A stretch of DNA of 39,438 nucleotides. Origin: an uncultured Prevotella sp. GTDB lineage: Bacteria; Bacteroidota; Bacteroidia; Bacteroidales; Bacteroidaceae. Shown here in pieces: positions 1 to 8,559 of this stretch (the first letter of the stretch is position 1; each line of letters starts with the position of its first letter). The position numbers and the translations under genes are program-made. The stretch lies in the NCBI GenBank assembly GCA_905236755.1, contig CAJOCR010000003.1, positions 141,550 to 180,987 of the forward strand, in the 5' to 3' direction. Below the pieces are notes generated by a model. It saw only the letters and a program-made list of their open reading frames with translations. It did no database searches and was not told the DNA's origin.

Positions 1-509
1 TAGAAAATCTAAACATCTATCTTGTAGGCGACTTAAAATACGGTCGCACCGTTCACTCTCTTATAATGGCCATGCGCCACTTCAATCCAACATTCCACTT
101 TATTGCACCTAAGGAGCTGGCTATGCCTCAGGAGTATAAACTATACTGCAAGGAACATGGAATCAAATACGAGGAGCATACCGACTTTAACGAACAGGTA
201 ATTGCAGATGCAGATATTCTGTATATGACCAGAGTGCAAAAAGAACGTTTCTCCGACCTAATGGAGTACGAACGAGTAAAGAACGTTTATATCCTTAAAA
301 ACGACATGTTGGGTAGCGCTAAGGAGAACATGAAAATCATGCACCCTCTACCACGTGTAAACGAAATAGCATACGATGTTGATGAAAACCCACATGCCTA
401 CTACATCCAGCAGGCTAAAAACGGACTATATGCCCGCGAGGCTATTTACTGCCATTGTCTGGGCATAACATTGGATGATATACGTAACGATAAGACTATT
501 ATTGATTAA
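1..509 (+). CDS. pyrB: Aspartate carbamoyltransferase catalytic subunit, 5' end cut off by the window
   Basis: This is the C-terminal half of the catalytic subunit, which condenses carbamoyl phosphate and L-aspartate in the first committed step of pyrimidine synthesis in the cytosol. The frame is open from nt 3, before the first internal Met at 66, so the gene starts outside the window. Visible family landmarks are [12 protein letters not shown] at the left edge, MTRVQKERF (the aspartate-binding Arg-Val-Gln segment), [10 protein letters not shown] (the conserved HPLPRV loop) and the C-terminal [12 protein letters not shown] helix. pyrI follows after 15 nt, so both ATCase subunits are co-transcribed as expected for a class B holoenzyme. 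Identification is secure; only the start is missing. Confidence 0.97.
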   Translation, partial: ENLNIYLVGDLKYGRTVHSLIMAMRHFNPTFHFIAPKELAMPQEYKLYCKEHGIKYEEHTDFNEQVIADADILYMTRVQKERFSDLMEYERVKNVYILKNDMLGSAKENMKIMHPLPRVNEIAYDVDENPHAYYIQQAKNGLYAREAIYCHCLGITLDDIRNDKTIID

Positions 510-524
510 GGAATTGTAAATAGT

Positions 525-986
525 ATGGGAAATAAAGAATTATTGGTAGCTGCTATCGAAAGCGGAACCGTTATTGATCATATACCTACCGAGAAGACAT
601 TTCAGGTAGTGAATCTACTGAAGTTACAGAACGAAAATCATCCTGTAACAATCGGATTCAATCTTCCTTCTAAGAAGGTAGGAAAAAAAGGAATTATAAA
701 GATTTCCAACAAGTTCTTTACCGACGAGGAAATCAACCGTTTAAGCGTTGTTGCACCAAAGATAGTATTGAATATCATCAAAGACTACGAGGTTGTCGAG
801 AAGAAAACCGTAGAAACGCCCGACGAGTTGAAAGGCATCGTAAAATGCAACAATCCCAAATGCATCACAAACAACGAGCCTATGCTAACCGTTTTTAATG
901 TAGTTGACAAGGCTCACGGAATCTTAAAATGCAGATATTGCGACAAAGAACAACAGATTGACAACGTTGAGTTATGTCAAAAATAG
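525..986 (+). CDS. pyrI: Aspartate carbamoyltransferase regulatory subunit
   Basis: PyrI binds CTP and ATP and transmits allosteric control to PyrB trimers. The 153-aa length is the usual family size. The N-terminal nucleotide-binding half is followed by a zinc domain with four Cys at residues 108, 113, 136 and 139 (CX4C...CX2C), which contacts the catalytic chain. The ATG at 525 is 15 nt after the pyrB stop. The gene's presence implies an allosterically controlled PyrB-PyrI enzyme rather than a bare catalytic trimer. A separate promoter-like site follows before glyA. Confidence 0.97.
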   Translation: MGNKELLVAAIESGTVIDHIPTEKTFQVVNLLKLQNENHPVTIGFNLPSKKVGKKGIIKISNKFFTDEEINRLSVVAPKIVLNIIKDYEVVEKKTVETPDELKGIVKCNNPKCITNNEPMLTVFNVVDKAHGILKCRYCDKEQQIDNVELCQK

Positions 987-1006
987 TAGCATTTTACACT
1001 AAAATA

Positions 1007-1038
1007 TTAGGGAATTAGAATAATTTATAGTACTTTTG
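1007..1038 (+). promoter_or_regulatory. Bacteroidales-type promoter for glyA
   Basis: A -7 box TACTTTTG (1031-1038) matches TAnnTTTG. The -33 position, 20 nt upstream, holds TTAG (1007-1010), one base off TTTG. Transcription would begin near 1045, leaving a leader of about 38 nt before glyA. Confidence 0.6.
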
Positions 1039-1082
1039 CAACAGATTGTAATTTACAGATTAACAACTAAAGCTTTTTAAAG

Positions 1083-2363
1083 ATGAGAAGAGATCAAGAG
1101 ATTTTTGACCTTATTGAACAGGAACATCAGCGTCAGCTGAGAGGCATGGAGCTTATTGCTTCGGAAAATTTTGTTAGCGACGAAGTAATGAGCGCTATGG
1201 GCTCGTACCTTACCAACAAATACGCAGAAGGTTATCCAGGTAAGCGCTATTATGGTGGTTGTCAGGTCGTTGACCAGGTAGAAACTCTCGCTATTGAACG
1301 CGTAAAGAAACTGTTCGATGCAGAATACGCTAACGTACAGCCCCACTCTGGTGCACAGGCAAACCAGGCAGTATTACTTGCTGTACTGAAGCCTGGAGAT
1401 ACATTCATGGGTCTCGATCTCGATCAAGGCGGTCACCTTTCTCACGGTTCTGAAGTAAACACATCTGGTATCCTTTACAACCACATCGGTTACACATTGG
1501 ATAAGGAAACAGGTCGTGTTGACTATGACGAAATGGAAAGACTTGCCTTGGAACACAAGCCAAAGCTCATCATTGGAGGTGGCTCTGCATATAGTCGCGA
1601 ATGGGACTACGAACGCATGCGCAAGATAGCCGACGAAGTTGGCGCATTGCTGATGATTGACATGGCTCACCCAGCAGGTCTTATTGCTGCCGGCTTATTA
1701 AAGAACCCACTCAAATATGCTCATATCGTAACAACCACAACTCACAAAACACTCCGTGGACCACGTGGTGGTGTTATACTTTTGGGCAAAGACTTTGCAA
1801 ATCCTTGGGGTCTTACCACAAAGAAGGGCGAAGTAAAGCCAATGAGTATGCTCTTCAACTCTGCAGTATTCCCAGGCAACCAGGGCGGTCCTCTTGAGCA
1901 CGTTATTGCAGCTAAAGCAGTAGCCTTCGGCGAGAACCTCGAACCAAGCTGGAAAGAATATGCACAGCAGGTAAAGACCAACGCAGCTGTTCTTGCACAG
2001 GATCTTATTGACAAAGGCTTTGGTATTGTCAGCGGTGGTACCGACAACCACTCTATGCTTCTCGACCTCCGAACCAAATATCCAGATCTTACAGGTAAGG
2101 TTGCAGAGAATGCACTTGTTGCTGCCGATATTACAGTTAACAAGAATAAAGTACCATACGATGAGCGTTCAGCATTCCAGACATCAGGTATCCGTTTAGG
2201 AACAGCAGCCATGACAACACGTGGCGCAAAAGAAGACATGATGCACCTTATTGCCGATCTTATCGATGAGGTATTGAAAGACCCAGAGAACGATCAGGTA
2301 ATTAAGAGCGTAAGAGAAAAGGTTAATGCCACAATGAAGGATTATCCTTTGTTTGCATATTAA
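1083..2363 (+). CDS. glyA: Serine hydroxymethyltransferase
   Basis: This PLP enzyme interconverts serine and glycine with tetrahydrofolate and is the main source of one-carbon units. The 426-aa protein opens with the family pattern [10 protein letters not shown], followed by [16 protein letters not shown] (substrate/PLP contacts) and the PLP lysine K222 in [14 protein letters not shown]. Full length with no disruption. It has its own promoter-like site, so it is probably transcribed apart from pyrBI. A 14-bp inverted repeat lies just after the stop. Confidence 0.98.
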   Translation: MRRDQEIFDLIEQEHQRQLRGMELIASENFVSDEVMSAMGSYLTNKYAEGYPGKRYYGGCQVVDQVETLAIERVKKLFDAEYANVQPHSGAQANQAVLLAVLKPGDTFMGLDLDQGGHLSHGSEVNTSGILYNHIGYTLDKETGRVDYDEMERLALEHKPKLIIGGGSAYSREWDYERMRKIADEVGALLMIDMAHPAGLIAAGLLKNPLKYAHIVTTTTHKTLRGPRGGVILLGKDFANPWGLTTKKGEVKPMSMLFNSAVFPGNQGGPLEHVIAAKAVAFGENLEPSWKEYAQQVKTNAAVLAQDLIDKGFGIVSGGTDNHSMLLDLRTKYPDLTGKVAENALVAADITVNKNKVPYDERSAFQTSGIRLGTAAMTTRGAKEDMMHLIADLIDEVLKDPENDQVIKSVREKVNATMKDYPLFAY

Positions 2364-2369
2364 TCAATA

Positions 2370-2451
2370 ATTAAAGTTTCGCAAGCTTTACTTGTTCAGA
2401 AGACAGAATAAGATTCTTGAATTCTAAAAAGTTGAGCTGCGAAACTTTAAT
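2370..2451. repeat. Perfect 14-bp inverted repeat after glyA
   Basis: ATTAAAGTTTCGCA (2370-2383) is repeated in reverse complement as TGCGAAACTTTAAT (2438-2451). The intervening 54 nt include AGCT on both sides, which extends the possible stem. It starts 7 nt after the glyA stop and ends 13 nt before the next ATG. There is no clear T-run, so it may be an mRNA 3'-end or processing structure rather than a textbook terminator. Confidence 0.6.
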
Positions 2452-2464
2452 AATTGAACAAATA

Positions 2465-2626
2465 ATGAACATCCAATATATCATAGTAAGTATAGTAGTC
2501 GGCATAAGTTTTCTTATAGCCATCTATATGGCTTTCAAAGAGATACGCGAAAACATACACTACAAGAACTATGGCTGTGCAGGATGCGCTCTATACAAAA
2601 CATGTAAAAGAAAGAAGAAAAAGTAA
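2465..2626 (+). CDS. Small Cys-rich single-pass membrane protein (FeoB-associated type)
   Basis: This 53-aa protein has one hydrophobic N-terminal helix (about residues 2-23), then a charged stretch, the cysteine cluster YGCAGCALYKTC, and a polylysine tail. The layout matches the small FeoB-associated Cys-rich membrane proteins of Bacteroidota and Firmicutes, whose role is not well established; metal binding or handling is presumed. The frame is open upstream to a TTG at 2417, but the ATG at 2465 begins directly with the membrane helix and avoids the inverted repeat, so I prefer it. No feoA or feoB is in the window, so an iron-transport link is inferred from resemblance alone. Confidence 0.7.
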   Translation: MNIQYIIVSIVVGISFLIAIYMAFKEIRENIHYKNYGCAGCALYKTCKRKKKK

Positions 2627-2634
2627 GAAAAAAA

Positions 2635-2666
2635 TTTGGTCAATCCGATTATTTATCTTACCTTTG
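2635..2666 (+). promoter_or_regulatory. Strong Bacteroidales promoter for tRNA-Cys and rnpB
   Basis: -33 box TTTG at 2635-2638, a 20-nt spacer, and -7 box TACCTTTG at 2659-2666. A run of seven A lies just upstream of the -33 box. The 15-nt stretch AAAAAATTTGGTCAA (2629-2643) is repeated exactly in the promoter of the sigma-factor gene. Confidence 0.85.
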
Positions 2667-2724
2667 CACTCGCTTAAAGAAAATATCCAGCACCTTCGTG
2701 GTATAGGAATTTCTAAGAGATCTT

Positions 2725-2795
2725 GGTACCTTGGCCGATCGGTTAGGTAACGGTCTGCAAAACCGTGTAGAGCAGTTCGACTCTGCTAGGTACCT
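2725..2795 (+). tRNA. tRNA-Cys (anticodon GCA)
   Basis: The acceptor stem GGTACCT (2725-2731) pairs with AGGTACC (2788-2794). The anticodon loop CTGCAAA carries GCA at 2757-2759 on an ACGGT/ACCGT stem. The T arm is AGCAG-TTCGACT-CTGCT. The discriminator base is T (U73), as required by CysRS. CCA is not encoded. It lies 55 nt upstream of the RNase P RNA behind the same promoter, so the two may be processed from one transcript. Confidence 0.96.
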
Positions 2796-2849
2796 CAAAG
2801 CAAAAGGATTGATTTCAGAAATGATTTCAATCCTTTCTTGTTTTAGAAA

Positions 2850-3240
2850 CGCAGTGTTCCGGCTCTGTCGCTTGCATCACTATGATGTAAGAGGAAAGTC
2901 CGGGCGGCAAAGGACACTCCACTTCCGAAAATAGAAGCTATTGGCAACAGTAGGTGTCGGCAGAAGAAAATAACCACCAAAGATACAATCTGTACTTTGG
3001 CAAGGGTGAGAAGGTGGTGTAAGAGACCACCAGCTGACGGGTGATCGTCAGGCTGTGCCATCTGGAGGCCGCAAGTTCATGTATACCGCAGACTGAGGGC
3101 TGTCCGCCCAATTGCTTAGGCTACTGCGGAGGGTAGAATGCTTGAGCCCAGGGGCGACTCTGGGACTAGATAAATGACAGGCGTTGGCATATTAACGAGA
3201 GTTGATGCCAAAACAGAACCCGGCTTACAGGAACACTGCC
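2850..3240 (+). ncRNA. rnpB: RNase P RNA (bacterial type A)
   Basis: The catalytic RNA of RNase P trims tRNA 5' leaders. The universally conserved 5' core GAGGAAAGTCCGGGC is at about 2891-2905. The 3' core ACAGAACCCGGCTTACAGG is at about 3213-3231. The ends form helix P1: GCAGTGTTCC (2851-2860) pairs with GGAACACTGC (3230-3239). A T-rich tract (CTTTCTTTTTC) follows immediately and would serve as terminator. Length is about 390 nt. It is downstream of tRNA-Cys, itself an RNase P substrate. ORFs read through this stretch are spurious. Confidence 0.96.
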
Positions 3241-3283
3241 TTTCTTTTTCTATAAATACATAACTATTAACACAAACACCGCC

Positions 3284-3691
3284 ATGAACCTACCTGAATT
3301 CATGAATTACAAAGACAAGTTTTCAAATGAAAACTTTGTTGAGAAAATCAAGCGAATAGCAAAAAGAGCAGGCGCAAAACTTGTATATGCAGCCCTAATC
3401 CTCTACTATACACTCGAAAGCGATAAGGTAAGCACCAAAGATAAAGCAATTATCATTGGAGCATTAGGTTATCTAATCAGTCCTCTTGACGTTGTACCTG
3501 ATGCAATACCTATTGCTGGACTCGGCGACGATCTTGCAGTCCTAATCTACGTTCTGCACAAGGTTTGGGGTGACATTTCAGAAGAGGTAAAAGCAAAGGC
3601 CAAGAATAAACTTGGAGAATGGTTTGATACCGATGAACTGAAAGCTGTTGACGACCTCTTTAAAGAAGATCCAACAGAAGATCCCGTATAA
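3284..3691 (+). CDS. YkvA family (DUF1232) small membrane-associated protein
   Basis: This 135-aa protein carries the DUF1232 core at residues 47-92: a KVSTKDKAIIIGALGYLISP helix, then DVVPDAIPIAGLGDD and a second hydrophobic helix. The P-D-x-V-P-D-x-I-P turn between two helices is the family signature. The biochemical role is unknown; members are thought to associate with the membrane. The acidic C-terminus (about residues 110-135) is probably flexible. The gene follows rnpB after 43 nt and has no close partner downstream. Confidence 0.85.
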   Translation: MNLPEFMNYKDKFSNENFVEKIKRIAKRAGAKLVYAALILYYTLESDKVSTKDKAIIIGALGYLISPLDVVPDAIPIAGLGDDLAVLIYVLHKVWGDISEEVKAKAKNKLGEWFDTDELKAVDDLFKEDPTEDPV

Positions 3692-4006
3692 AAGAGATTC
3701 ATTCTCACAACAGAGGTTCGTTCTTTCTATTGTAATTATTGTAATTATCGTAATTGCACAACTTAAATATTTTTACTTTTTTAATTTTGTTGTTAAATTA
3801 TAGTTGCATATATTTAATTATAAAACTATAGTTTAACAACATTTCTATGAATTAAGAAACTTTGCATACTTCCTTTATACAAAGAGATTCTCCTTGGACA
3901 TCTATACGCGTCATATTTTTAAGAAAGTTAAATTTTAGGCATATTTCTTTTAAGAGCCGTTAATCAAAAACTTTAAATTGTTAAAACAGGATAAAGATAA
4001 AGACAT
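3692..4006. other. AT-rich intergenic region upstream of degP
   Basis: About 315 bp with no coding pattern. It contains a short run of the phrase TGTAATTATTGTAATTATCG (about 3730-3752), which recurs at about 8915-8990, and long A/T tracts. No hairpin followed by a T-run was found. The degP promoter follows. Confidence 0.6.
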
Positions 4007-4040
4007 TTTGTCAGTTTAACAATTTTTGCTCCTATATTTG
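4007..4040 (+). promoter_or_regulatory. Promoter for the DegP-like protease gene
   Basis: -33 box TTTG (4007-4010) and -7 box TATATTTG (4033-4040), separated by 22 nt, slightly longer than usual. The predicted leader of about 68 nt leads to the ATG at 4115. Confidence 0.65.
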
Positions 4041-4114
4041 CAATCGATAAAAACGAAAGAAGCCACTAACATTTGGCAGAAATCTGAAAGTTGAAAAATA
4101 TAAAATATAGGAAA

Positions 4115-5596
4115 ATGAAACAGAACATTTACAAGTACGCAATGACAGCCATGTGCGTTACTGCCTTGGCATTTTCAGCAGGTGCATTCGTAAAAGCAAA
4201 TGCAGCAAGTGCAACAAGCGCAACATCAGCAACTCCTGGTCAGCCTGTAGATCTTACATATGCTGCCGAGAAAGCATTACCAGCTGTTGTACATATTAAA
4301 TTCGTTCAGAACTCTAAAGTACAAACCGTTGACGTAGAGTCTAATCCTTTTGATTTCTTCGATCCATTTGGATTCTTTGGCAATCCAGGCAACGGAGGTT
4401 CACAGAAACGACAGATACAAACTCCCAAGAAAGAAGCAACAGGTTCTGGTGTCATTATCAGTGCAGACGGATATATTGTTACCAATAACCACGTTGTAAA
4501 TGGCGCCGACGAGCTAACCGTAACTCTTAACGACAACAGAGAATTCTCAGCTCGTATCATAGGTACCGACCCAACCACCGACCTTGCACTTATCAAGGTA
4601 GATGGGAAGAACCTCCCTACCCTCCCTATTGGCGATTCAGACAACCTGAAAGTTGGCGAATGGGTAATTGCTGTAGGTAATCCTTATAACCTATCTTCAA
4701 CTGTTACTGCAGGTATCGTAAGTGCTAAGGCTCGTGGCCTTAGTGGTGGCGGCAATGGTCCAAGCATTTCAAGCTTCATCCAGACTGATGCAGCTATCAA
4801 CCCAGGTAACTCAGGTGGTGCACTTGTAAACACCCGTGGCGAATTGGTTGGTATCAACGCAATGCTTTATTCTCAGACAGGCGCCTATAGTGGTTACGGA
4901 TTTGCTATTCCAACAACTATTATGAATAAGGTTGTTGACGACATCAAGAAATACGGTAGTGTTCAGCGTGTAATGTTGGGCATTCAGGGAGGCGACGTTC
5001 TCAACTACATAAACGACAAGAAGGATAAAGGACAGGAAGTTGACCTCGGAACTAACGATGGTGTATATGTAGCAAAGGTTGACGAAGATGGCAATGGTGC
5101 AGAAGCAGGCTTGAAGGAAGGCGATGTCATCACCAAGTTAGACGGCAAGAAGGTTAGCAAGATGAGCGAACTCCAGGAGGCACTTACAAGCAAGCGTCCA
5201 GGCGATAAGGCATCAATCACCTACTTGCGCAACAAGAAGGCAATAACAAAGACTATCACTCTCAAGAATGCTCAGGGCAACACATCTGTTGTAAAGGCAG
5301 CCGACCTTGATGTTCTTGGCGGAAACTTCCGTGAGATTACAGCCGAGCAGAAGGAATCTCTTAAGATTTCATACGGTGTTCAGGTAATCAAGGTTAACAA
5401 TGGCGCATTGAAAGATGCAGGCATCAGCCGTGGTTTCATCATCCAGAAGGTCAACGACGAACCTGTCAAGAATATTGAGCAGCTGCAGAAGTTGGTTAAG
5501 TCTGCTTCTACAAGCAAAGATCCTGTTCTTTACATTCAGGGTGTATGGCCTACAGGCAAGAAGGCTTACTTTGCAGTACCTCTTCAGAACGATTAA
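4115..5596 (+). CDS. degP: Periplasmic serine protease, Do/DegP/HtrA family
   Basis: This envelope quality-control protease-chaperone degrades or refolds misfolded proteins. From the ATG at 4115 it is 493 aa and begins with a signal peptide (hydrophobic core TAMCVTALAFSAGAF, residues 11-25). The open frame reaches a TTG at 4091, but the 4115 start puts the signal sequence at the N-terminus. The trypsin-like domain holds a full triad: H126 in NNHVV, D156 in TTDLAL and S233 in GNSGGA. Two PDZ domains follow (about residues 290-390 and 400-490), with GLKEGDVITKLDGKKV in the first. It has its own promoter and a strong terminator, so it is monocistronic. The symbol follows family usage. Confidence 0.95.
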   Translation: MKQNIYKYAMTAMCVTALAFSAGAFVKANAASATSATSATPGQPVDLTYAAEKALPAVVHIKFVQNSKVQTVDVESNPFDFFDPFGFFGNPGNGGSQKRQIQTPKKEATGSGVIISADGYIVTNNHVVNGADELTVTLNDNREFSARIIGTDPTTDLALIKVDGKNLPTLPIGDSDNLKVGEWVIAVGNPYNLSSTVTAGIVSAKARGLSGGGNGPSISSFIQTDAAINPGNSGGALVNTRGELVGINAMLYSQTGAYSGYGFAIPTTIMNKVVDDIKKYGSVQRVMLGIQGGDVLNYINDKKDKGQEVDLGTNDGVYVAKVDEDGNGAEAGLKEGDVITKLDGKKVSKMSELQEALTSKRPGDKASITYLRNKKAITKTITLKNAQGNTSVVKAADLDVLGGNFREITAEQKESLKISYGVQVIKVNNGALKDAGISRGFIIQKVNDEPVKNIEQLQKLVKSASTSKDPVLYIQGVWPTGKKAYFAVPLQND

Positions 5597-5618
5597 AAAT
5601 AACATTCTGCAATATCAA

Positions 5619-5646
5619 GGCTCGGACGAATATCCGAGCCTTTTTT
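5619..5646 (+). terminator. Intrinsic terminator of the DegP-like gene
   Basis: Perfect 8-bp stem GGCTCGGA (5619-5626) / TCCGAGCC (5633-5640), 6-nt loop, then six T. Confidence 0.93.
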
Positions 5647-5706
5647 GTCAGTTAAATTACAGAATATCAATAATAACACATATTTCAAATAAAAAAAAGG
5701 AAAAAA

Positions 5707-5738
5707 TTTGGTCAAGTCAATGAAAACCCGTACATTTG
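5707..5738 (+). promoter_or_regulatory. Promoter of the primary sigma factor gene
   Basis: -33 box TTTG (5707-5710), 20-nt spacer, -7 box TACATTTG (5731-5738). The -33 box sits in AAAAAATTTGGTCAA (5701-5715), identical to the tRNA-Cys/rnpB promoter. Predicted leader is about 20 nt. Confidence 0.87.
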
Positions 5739-5765
5739 CGTTTAACTAATTTAAATTAACGCTTA

Positions 5766-6629
5766 ATGAGACAACTGAAAATCACAAAATCTATTACCAA
5801 TCGAGAGAGCGCATCTCTTGATAAGTACTTACAGGAAATTGGTCATGAAGACTTAATATCTGTTGAGGAAGAGGTAGAATTGGCTCAACGAATCAAAAGA
5901 GGTGACCGCAGAGCACTTGAGAAGTTGACAAGAGCTAACTTGCGCTTTGTAGTGTCAGTAGCTAAACAATATCAAAACCAAGGACTAAGTCTTCCTGATC
6001 TAATCAACGAAGGAAACTTAGGACTAATCAAGGCTGCTCAGAAATTCGATGAGACACGTGGTTTTAAGTTTATCTCATACGCCGTATGGTGGATACGCCA
6101 AAGCATTCTTCAGGCTATAGCCGAACAGAGTCGCATTGTTCGTCTGCCATTAAATCAGGTAGGAAGCGTAAACAAGATTAACAGAGTTCTCAACAAATTT
6201 GAGCAAGAAAACGAACGTCGTCCAAGTTTAGAGGAGATTGCCGACAAGATAGATCTTCCAGAAGACAAGATTATAGACGCCATGAAAGTCAATGGCCGTC
6301 ATGTATCAGTAGATGCACCATTTATAGATGGCGAAGACAATAGTCTGCTTGATGTTTTTCCTAACACCGATGCCCCATCTGCCGATCAAGAACTTGTTGA
6401 CGAATCTCTGCGCGATGAAATTGCAAGAGCATTAGGTTCGCTTAACGAGCGCGAAAGAGCTATTGTGAAATGTTTCTTTGGTATAGGACAGCCAGAGATG
6501 ACACTCGAAGAGATTGGTGACAAATACGGACTCACACGTGAGCGCGTTCGTCAGATTAAAGAAAAGGCAATTAGGCGATTGCGTCATAACACCAAAAACA
6601 AAATGCTCAAGTCATATTTAGGACAGTAA
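5766..6629 (+). CDS. rpoD: Primary RNA polymerase sigma factor (sigma-70, short Bacteroidota type)
   Basis: This is the housekeeping sigma factor, which directs polymerase to TTTG/TAnnTTTG promoters such as those seen across this window. It is 287 aa and lacks region 1.1 and the long non-conserved region, as is usual for Bacteroidota. Region 1.2 is [20 protein letters not shown]. Region 2 (about residues 55-125) has [18 protein letters not shown] and the promoter-melting [11 protein letters not shown]. Region 3 is about 130-200. Region 4 ends with the helix-turn-helix [20 protein letters not shown]. There is no clear terminator before the next gene 48 nt away, so some transcription may run into the cassette downstream. 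Confidence 0.95.
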   Translation: MRQLKITKSITNRESASLDKYLQEIGHEDLISVEEEVELAQRIKRGDRRALEKLTRANLRFVVSVAKQYQNQGLSLPDLINEGNLGLIKAAQKFDETRGFKFISYAVWWIRQSILQAIAEQSRIVRLPLNQVGSVNKINRVLNKFEQENERRPSLEEIADKIDLPEDKIIDAMKVNGRHVSVDAPFIDGEDNSLLDVFPNTDAPSADQELVDESLRDEIARALGSLNERERAIVKCFFGIGQPEMTLEEIGDKYGLTRERVRQIKEKAIRRLRHNTKNKMLKSYLGQ

Positions 6630-6677
6630 AACTATCTTTAATGATGGCTGGGCAACATATTATAAAGAGAAAAAAGA

Positions 6678-7139
6678 ATGAGATTACAAAAATTGATTTT
6701 CACGGCCCTTTTGTTATTGGCTGTTTCTTTCCAGTGTAGTGCAGAAAACCATGCACGTAAGGTTTTTATGTTTGGCTTTGCAGCATCATTTAACGATTCA
6801 ACAGTTTATTTTACTGACATTCAGGAGGTTGACTCCGTATGGCTTGAAACAAAAAATAAGTTTCTATATAGCAGAGACAACTATTCTTATCAGTTAAGAG
6901 ATCATTTACAAACTATAGGACAGGAACATCCAGCATGTATGGTTGTATATGCAGAAAAGAAAAAAGATGTTGAGAAGAAATACCTGAAGCTGCGCAAGCG
7001 CTACATTTCTAACAAGAAAGGACAACATCTATACAATATAAAGTATATAACTGTAAACGATTTCCAGTTTAAAGGAATTCTTCCTGATACAGAATATCAG
7101 AACAACCAAAACAAGGTGAAGAAAAACAAGAAAAAATGA
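6678..7139 (+). CDS. Secreted protein of unknown function, first gene of the kinase/peptidase/PqqD cassette
   Basis: Not recognised as a named family. The 153-aa protein starts with a signal peptide (MRLQKLIFTALLLLAVSFQCSA; probable cleavage near residue 22), so it acts in the envelope or outside. The mature part is a mixed alpha/beta sequence with a central basic stretch (about residues 90-115) and a Lys/Asn-rich tail ending KKNKKK. Its TGA stop overlaps the ATG of the kinase-like gene (ATGA at 7136-7139), implying translational coupling. It could be the substrate or an envelope partner of the cassette, but nothing in the sequence proves this. Confidence 0.75.
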   Translation: MRLQKLIFTALLLLAVSFQCSAENHARKVFMFGFAASFNDSTVYFTDIQEVDSVWLETKNKFLYSRDNYSYQLRDHLQTIGQEHPACMVVYAEKKKDVEKKYLKLRKRYISNKKGQHLYNIKYITVNDFQFKGILPDTEYQNNQNKVKKNKKK

Positions 7140-8035
7140 ATCCGAAGGAAGGATATTTCAATATAGCAGAATTCTTCGTTAAGATTTCGTTTAATAGTGA
7201 TGACAGAAACGATTTCTCCTTGCTGCCATCACTAATCCCGTTCAGAGTAAATACTACACTGGACGGCTTATTTTTTTCGCTTCATGTTGATGATAACCTA
7301 AGTCCAATACCACAAGACCAAAGAGAACGCATCAAAGATTTCGATACTGGCAACGGTCGCACTCTTGTTGATGAGATAAAAGGCGGTGGATATCAATACA
7401 TCATTAAAGATACTAAAGACAAAGAGTGCTGTCTGCTCATCACCGACAAGGACTTCAAGCACTGTAGCTGTGCGCTGCATGGCAACTACAACATGCGTAG
7501 CTTTGGACTCAACAATGCCTTGATGCTTATCTTTGCATTTGCAGGTAGCTTTCACGACACCCTACTCATCCATGCCTCTTTGGTGCGTCATAACGGTTAT
7601 GGATATGCTTTCACAGCCAAAAGTGGCACAGGTAAAAGCACTCAGGTAAGCATGTGGCTGAAATATATTCCAGGTTGCGATCTCATGAACGACGACAACC
7701 CAATAGTAAGAGTCATTGATGGTGAAGCATATATCTATGGAAGTCCGTGGAGCGGCAAGACCCCTTGCTACAGAAATATAAAAGCACGTTTAGGAGCTAT
7801 CACACAGATTAAGAGAGCAAAAGAAAACCATGTAGAGAAGGTTTCTCCTGTCGAAGCTTTTGCATATTTGCTTCCCGCCTGTTCATCAATGAAATGGGAC
7901 AAGGTAATATTTGGTAATATCTGCAATACAATTACTAAAATCATCGAGACATCACCTATCTACATTCTTCATTGCCTGCCAAACAAGGAAGCTGCTGAAA
8001 TATGTAGTAAAGAACTGACTAAAAACGAAAAATAA
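7136..8035 (+). CDS. HPr-kinase-like P-loop protein (HprK-related kinase)
   Basis: This 299-aa protein has a divergent N-terminal half and a C-terminal P-loop kinase half. The Walker A is AKSGTGKST (residues 161-169, K167), preceded by LLIHASLV. It is followed by the acidic CDLMNDDNP (181-189) and GSPWSGK (202-208), a pattern shared with HprK-related kinases next to PqqD proteins and with lasso-peptide tailoring kinases. HprK itself phosphorylates HPr on serine; no HPr gene is nearby and the N-terminus is not HprK-like, so the target is unknown. Its start overlaps the upstream stop, and the next gene begins 3 nt after its own stop. Confidence 0.8.
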   Translation: MNPKEGYFNIAEFFVKISFNSDDRNDFSLLPSLIPFRVNTTLDGLFFSLHVDDNLSPIPQDQRERIKDFDTGNGRTLVDEIKGGGYQYIIKDTKDKECCLLITDKDFKHCSCALHGNYNMRSFGLNNALMLIFAFAGSFHDTLLIHASLVRHNGYGYAFTAKSGTGKSTQVSMWLKYIPGCDLMNDDNPIVRVIDGEAYIYGSPWSGKTPCYRNIKARLGAITQIKRAKENHVEKVSPVEAFAYLLPACSSMKWDKVIFGNICNTITKIIETSPIYILHCLPNKEAAEICSKELTKNEK

Positions 8036-8037
8036 AG

Positions 8038-8517
8038 ATGGAAGAAAAAAACATAAAAAATATAAGTATTGCCAATTCCATTCTTTTGCCTGAAATAGTC
8101 AAACTAATGAATGAAGGACACACCGTAACTTTATTATTAAAAGGCTATAGTATGCGTCCTTTCCTTGAAAACGGGCGTGATGAAGGATTGCTGAAGAAAG
8201 CCGACAATCCCAAGGTAGGAACACCTGTTCTTGCAGAGATCTCTCCTGGCAATTATGTTCTTCATCGACTAATAGCCATTAATGGCGAGCATGTCACCCT
8301 CCTTGGCGATGGCAACATCACTCCTGAATATTGCCGTTACAGCGACATAAAAGGAGAAGCAATAGGTTTCTATCGTAAGGGAAGAAAACAGCTTGACCCC
8401 ATAGATGGTTGGAAATGGAAAGTTTATTCCAAGCTATGGATGTCGCTTCGCCCCATAAGACGATGGCTATTAGCTTTTTATAGAAGAATATGGATTCCCA
8501 TTTTTGGAAAAATATAA
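8038..8517 (+). CDS. S24/S26-like peptidase, Ser-His (SipW/ER-type) signal-peptidase fold
   Basis: This 159-aa protein has the boxes of type I signal peptidases of the archaeal/ER/SipW kind: S38 in LKGYSMRP, H76 in YVLHRLI (histidine where LepB has lysine), and LLGDGN with D91. These fit a Ser-His(-Asp) catalytic site. There is no N-terminal membrane anchor; the only hydrophobic segment is C-terminal (about residues 132-158: Trp, Leu, Ile and Phe mixed with Arg), so it may be peripheral or cytosolic. The gene lies 3 nt after the kinase-like gene. In this context it may process a peptide or the secreted partner. A non-proteolytic role cannot be excluded. Confidence 0.75.
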   Translation: MEEKNIKNISIANSILLPEIVKLMNEGHTVTLLLKGYSMRPFLENGRDEGLLKKADNPKVGTPVLAEISPGNYVLHRLIAINGEHVTLLGDGNITPEYCRYSDIKGEAIGFYRKGRKQLDPIDGWKWKVYSKLWMSLRPIRRWLLAFYRRIWIPIFGKI

Positions 8518-8559
8518 TTAAACGAAAACTTGCGAACTATAGTAAAAACATATAAAGAT

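Noticed and set aside
1742..2239. Minus-strand ORF of 165 codons opposite glyA
   Set aside because: Shadow of the intact glyA gene; low-complexity Ser/Pro-rich translation with no family pattern.
2843..3061. Minus-strand ORF of 72 codons
   Set aside because: It lies within the RNase P RNA, whose conserved core and P1 helix explain the sequence.
7136..8035. Genuine HPr kinase/phosphorylase (hprK)
   Set aside because: Only the P-loop half resembles HprK; the N-terminal half differs and no HPr gene is adjacent, so the symbol hprK was not assigned.
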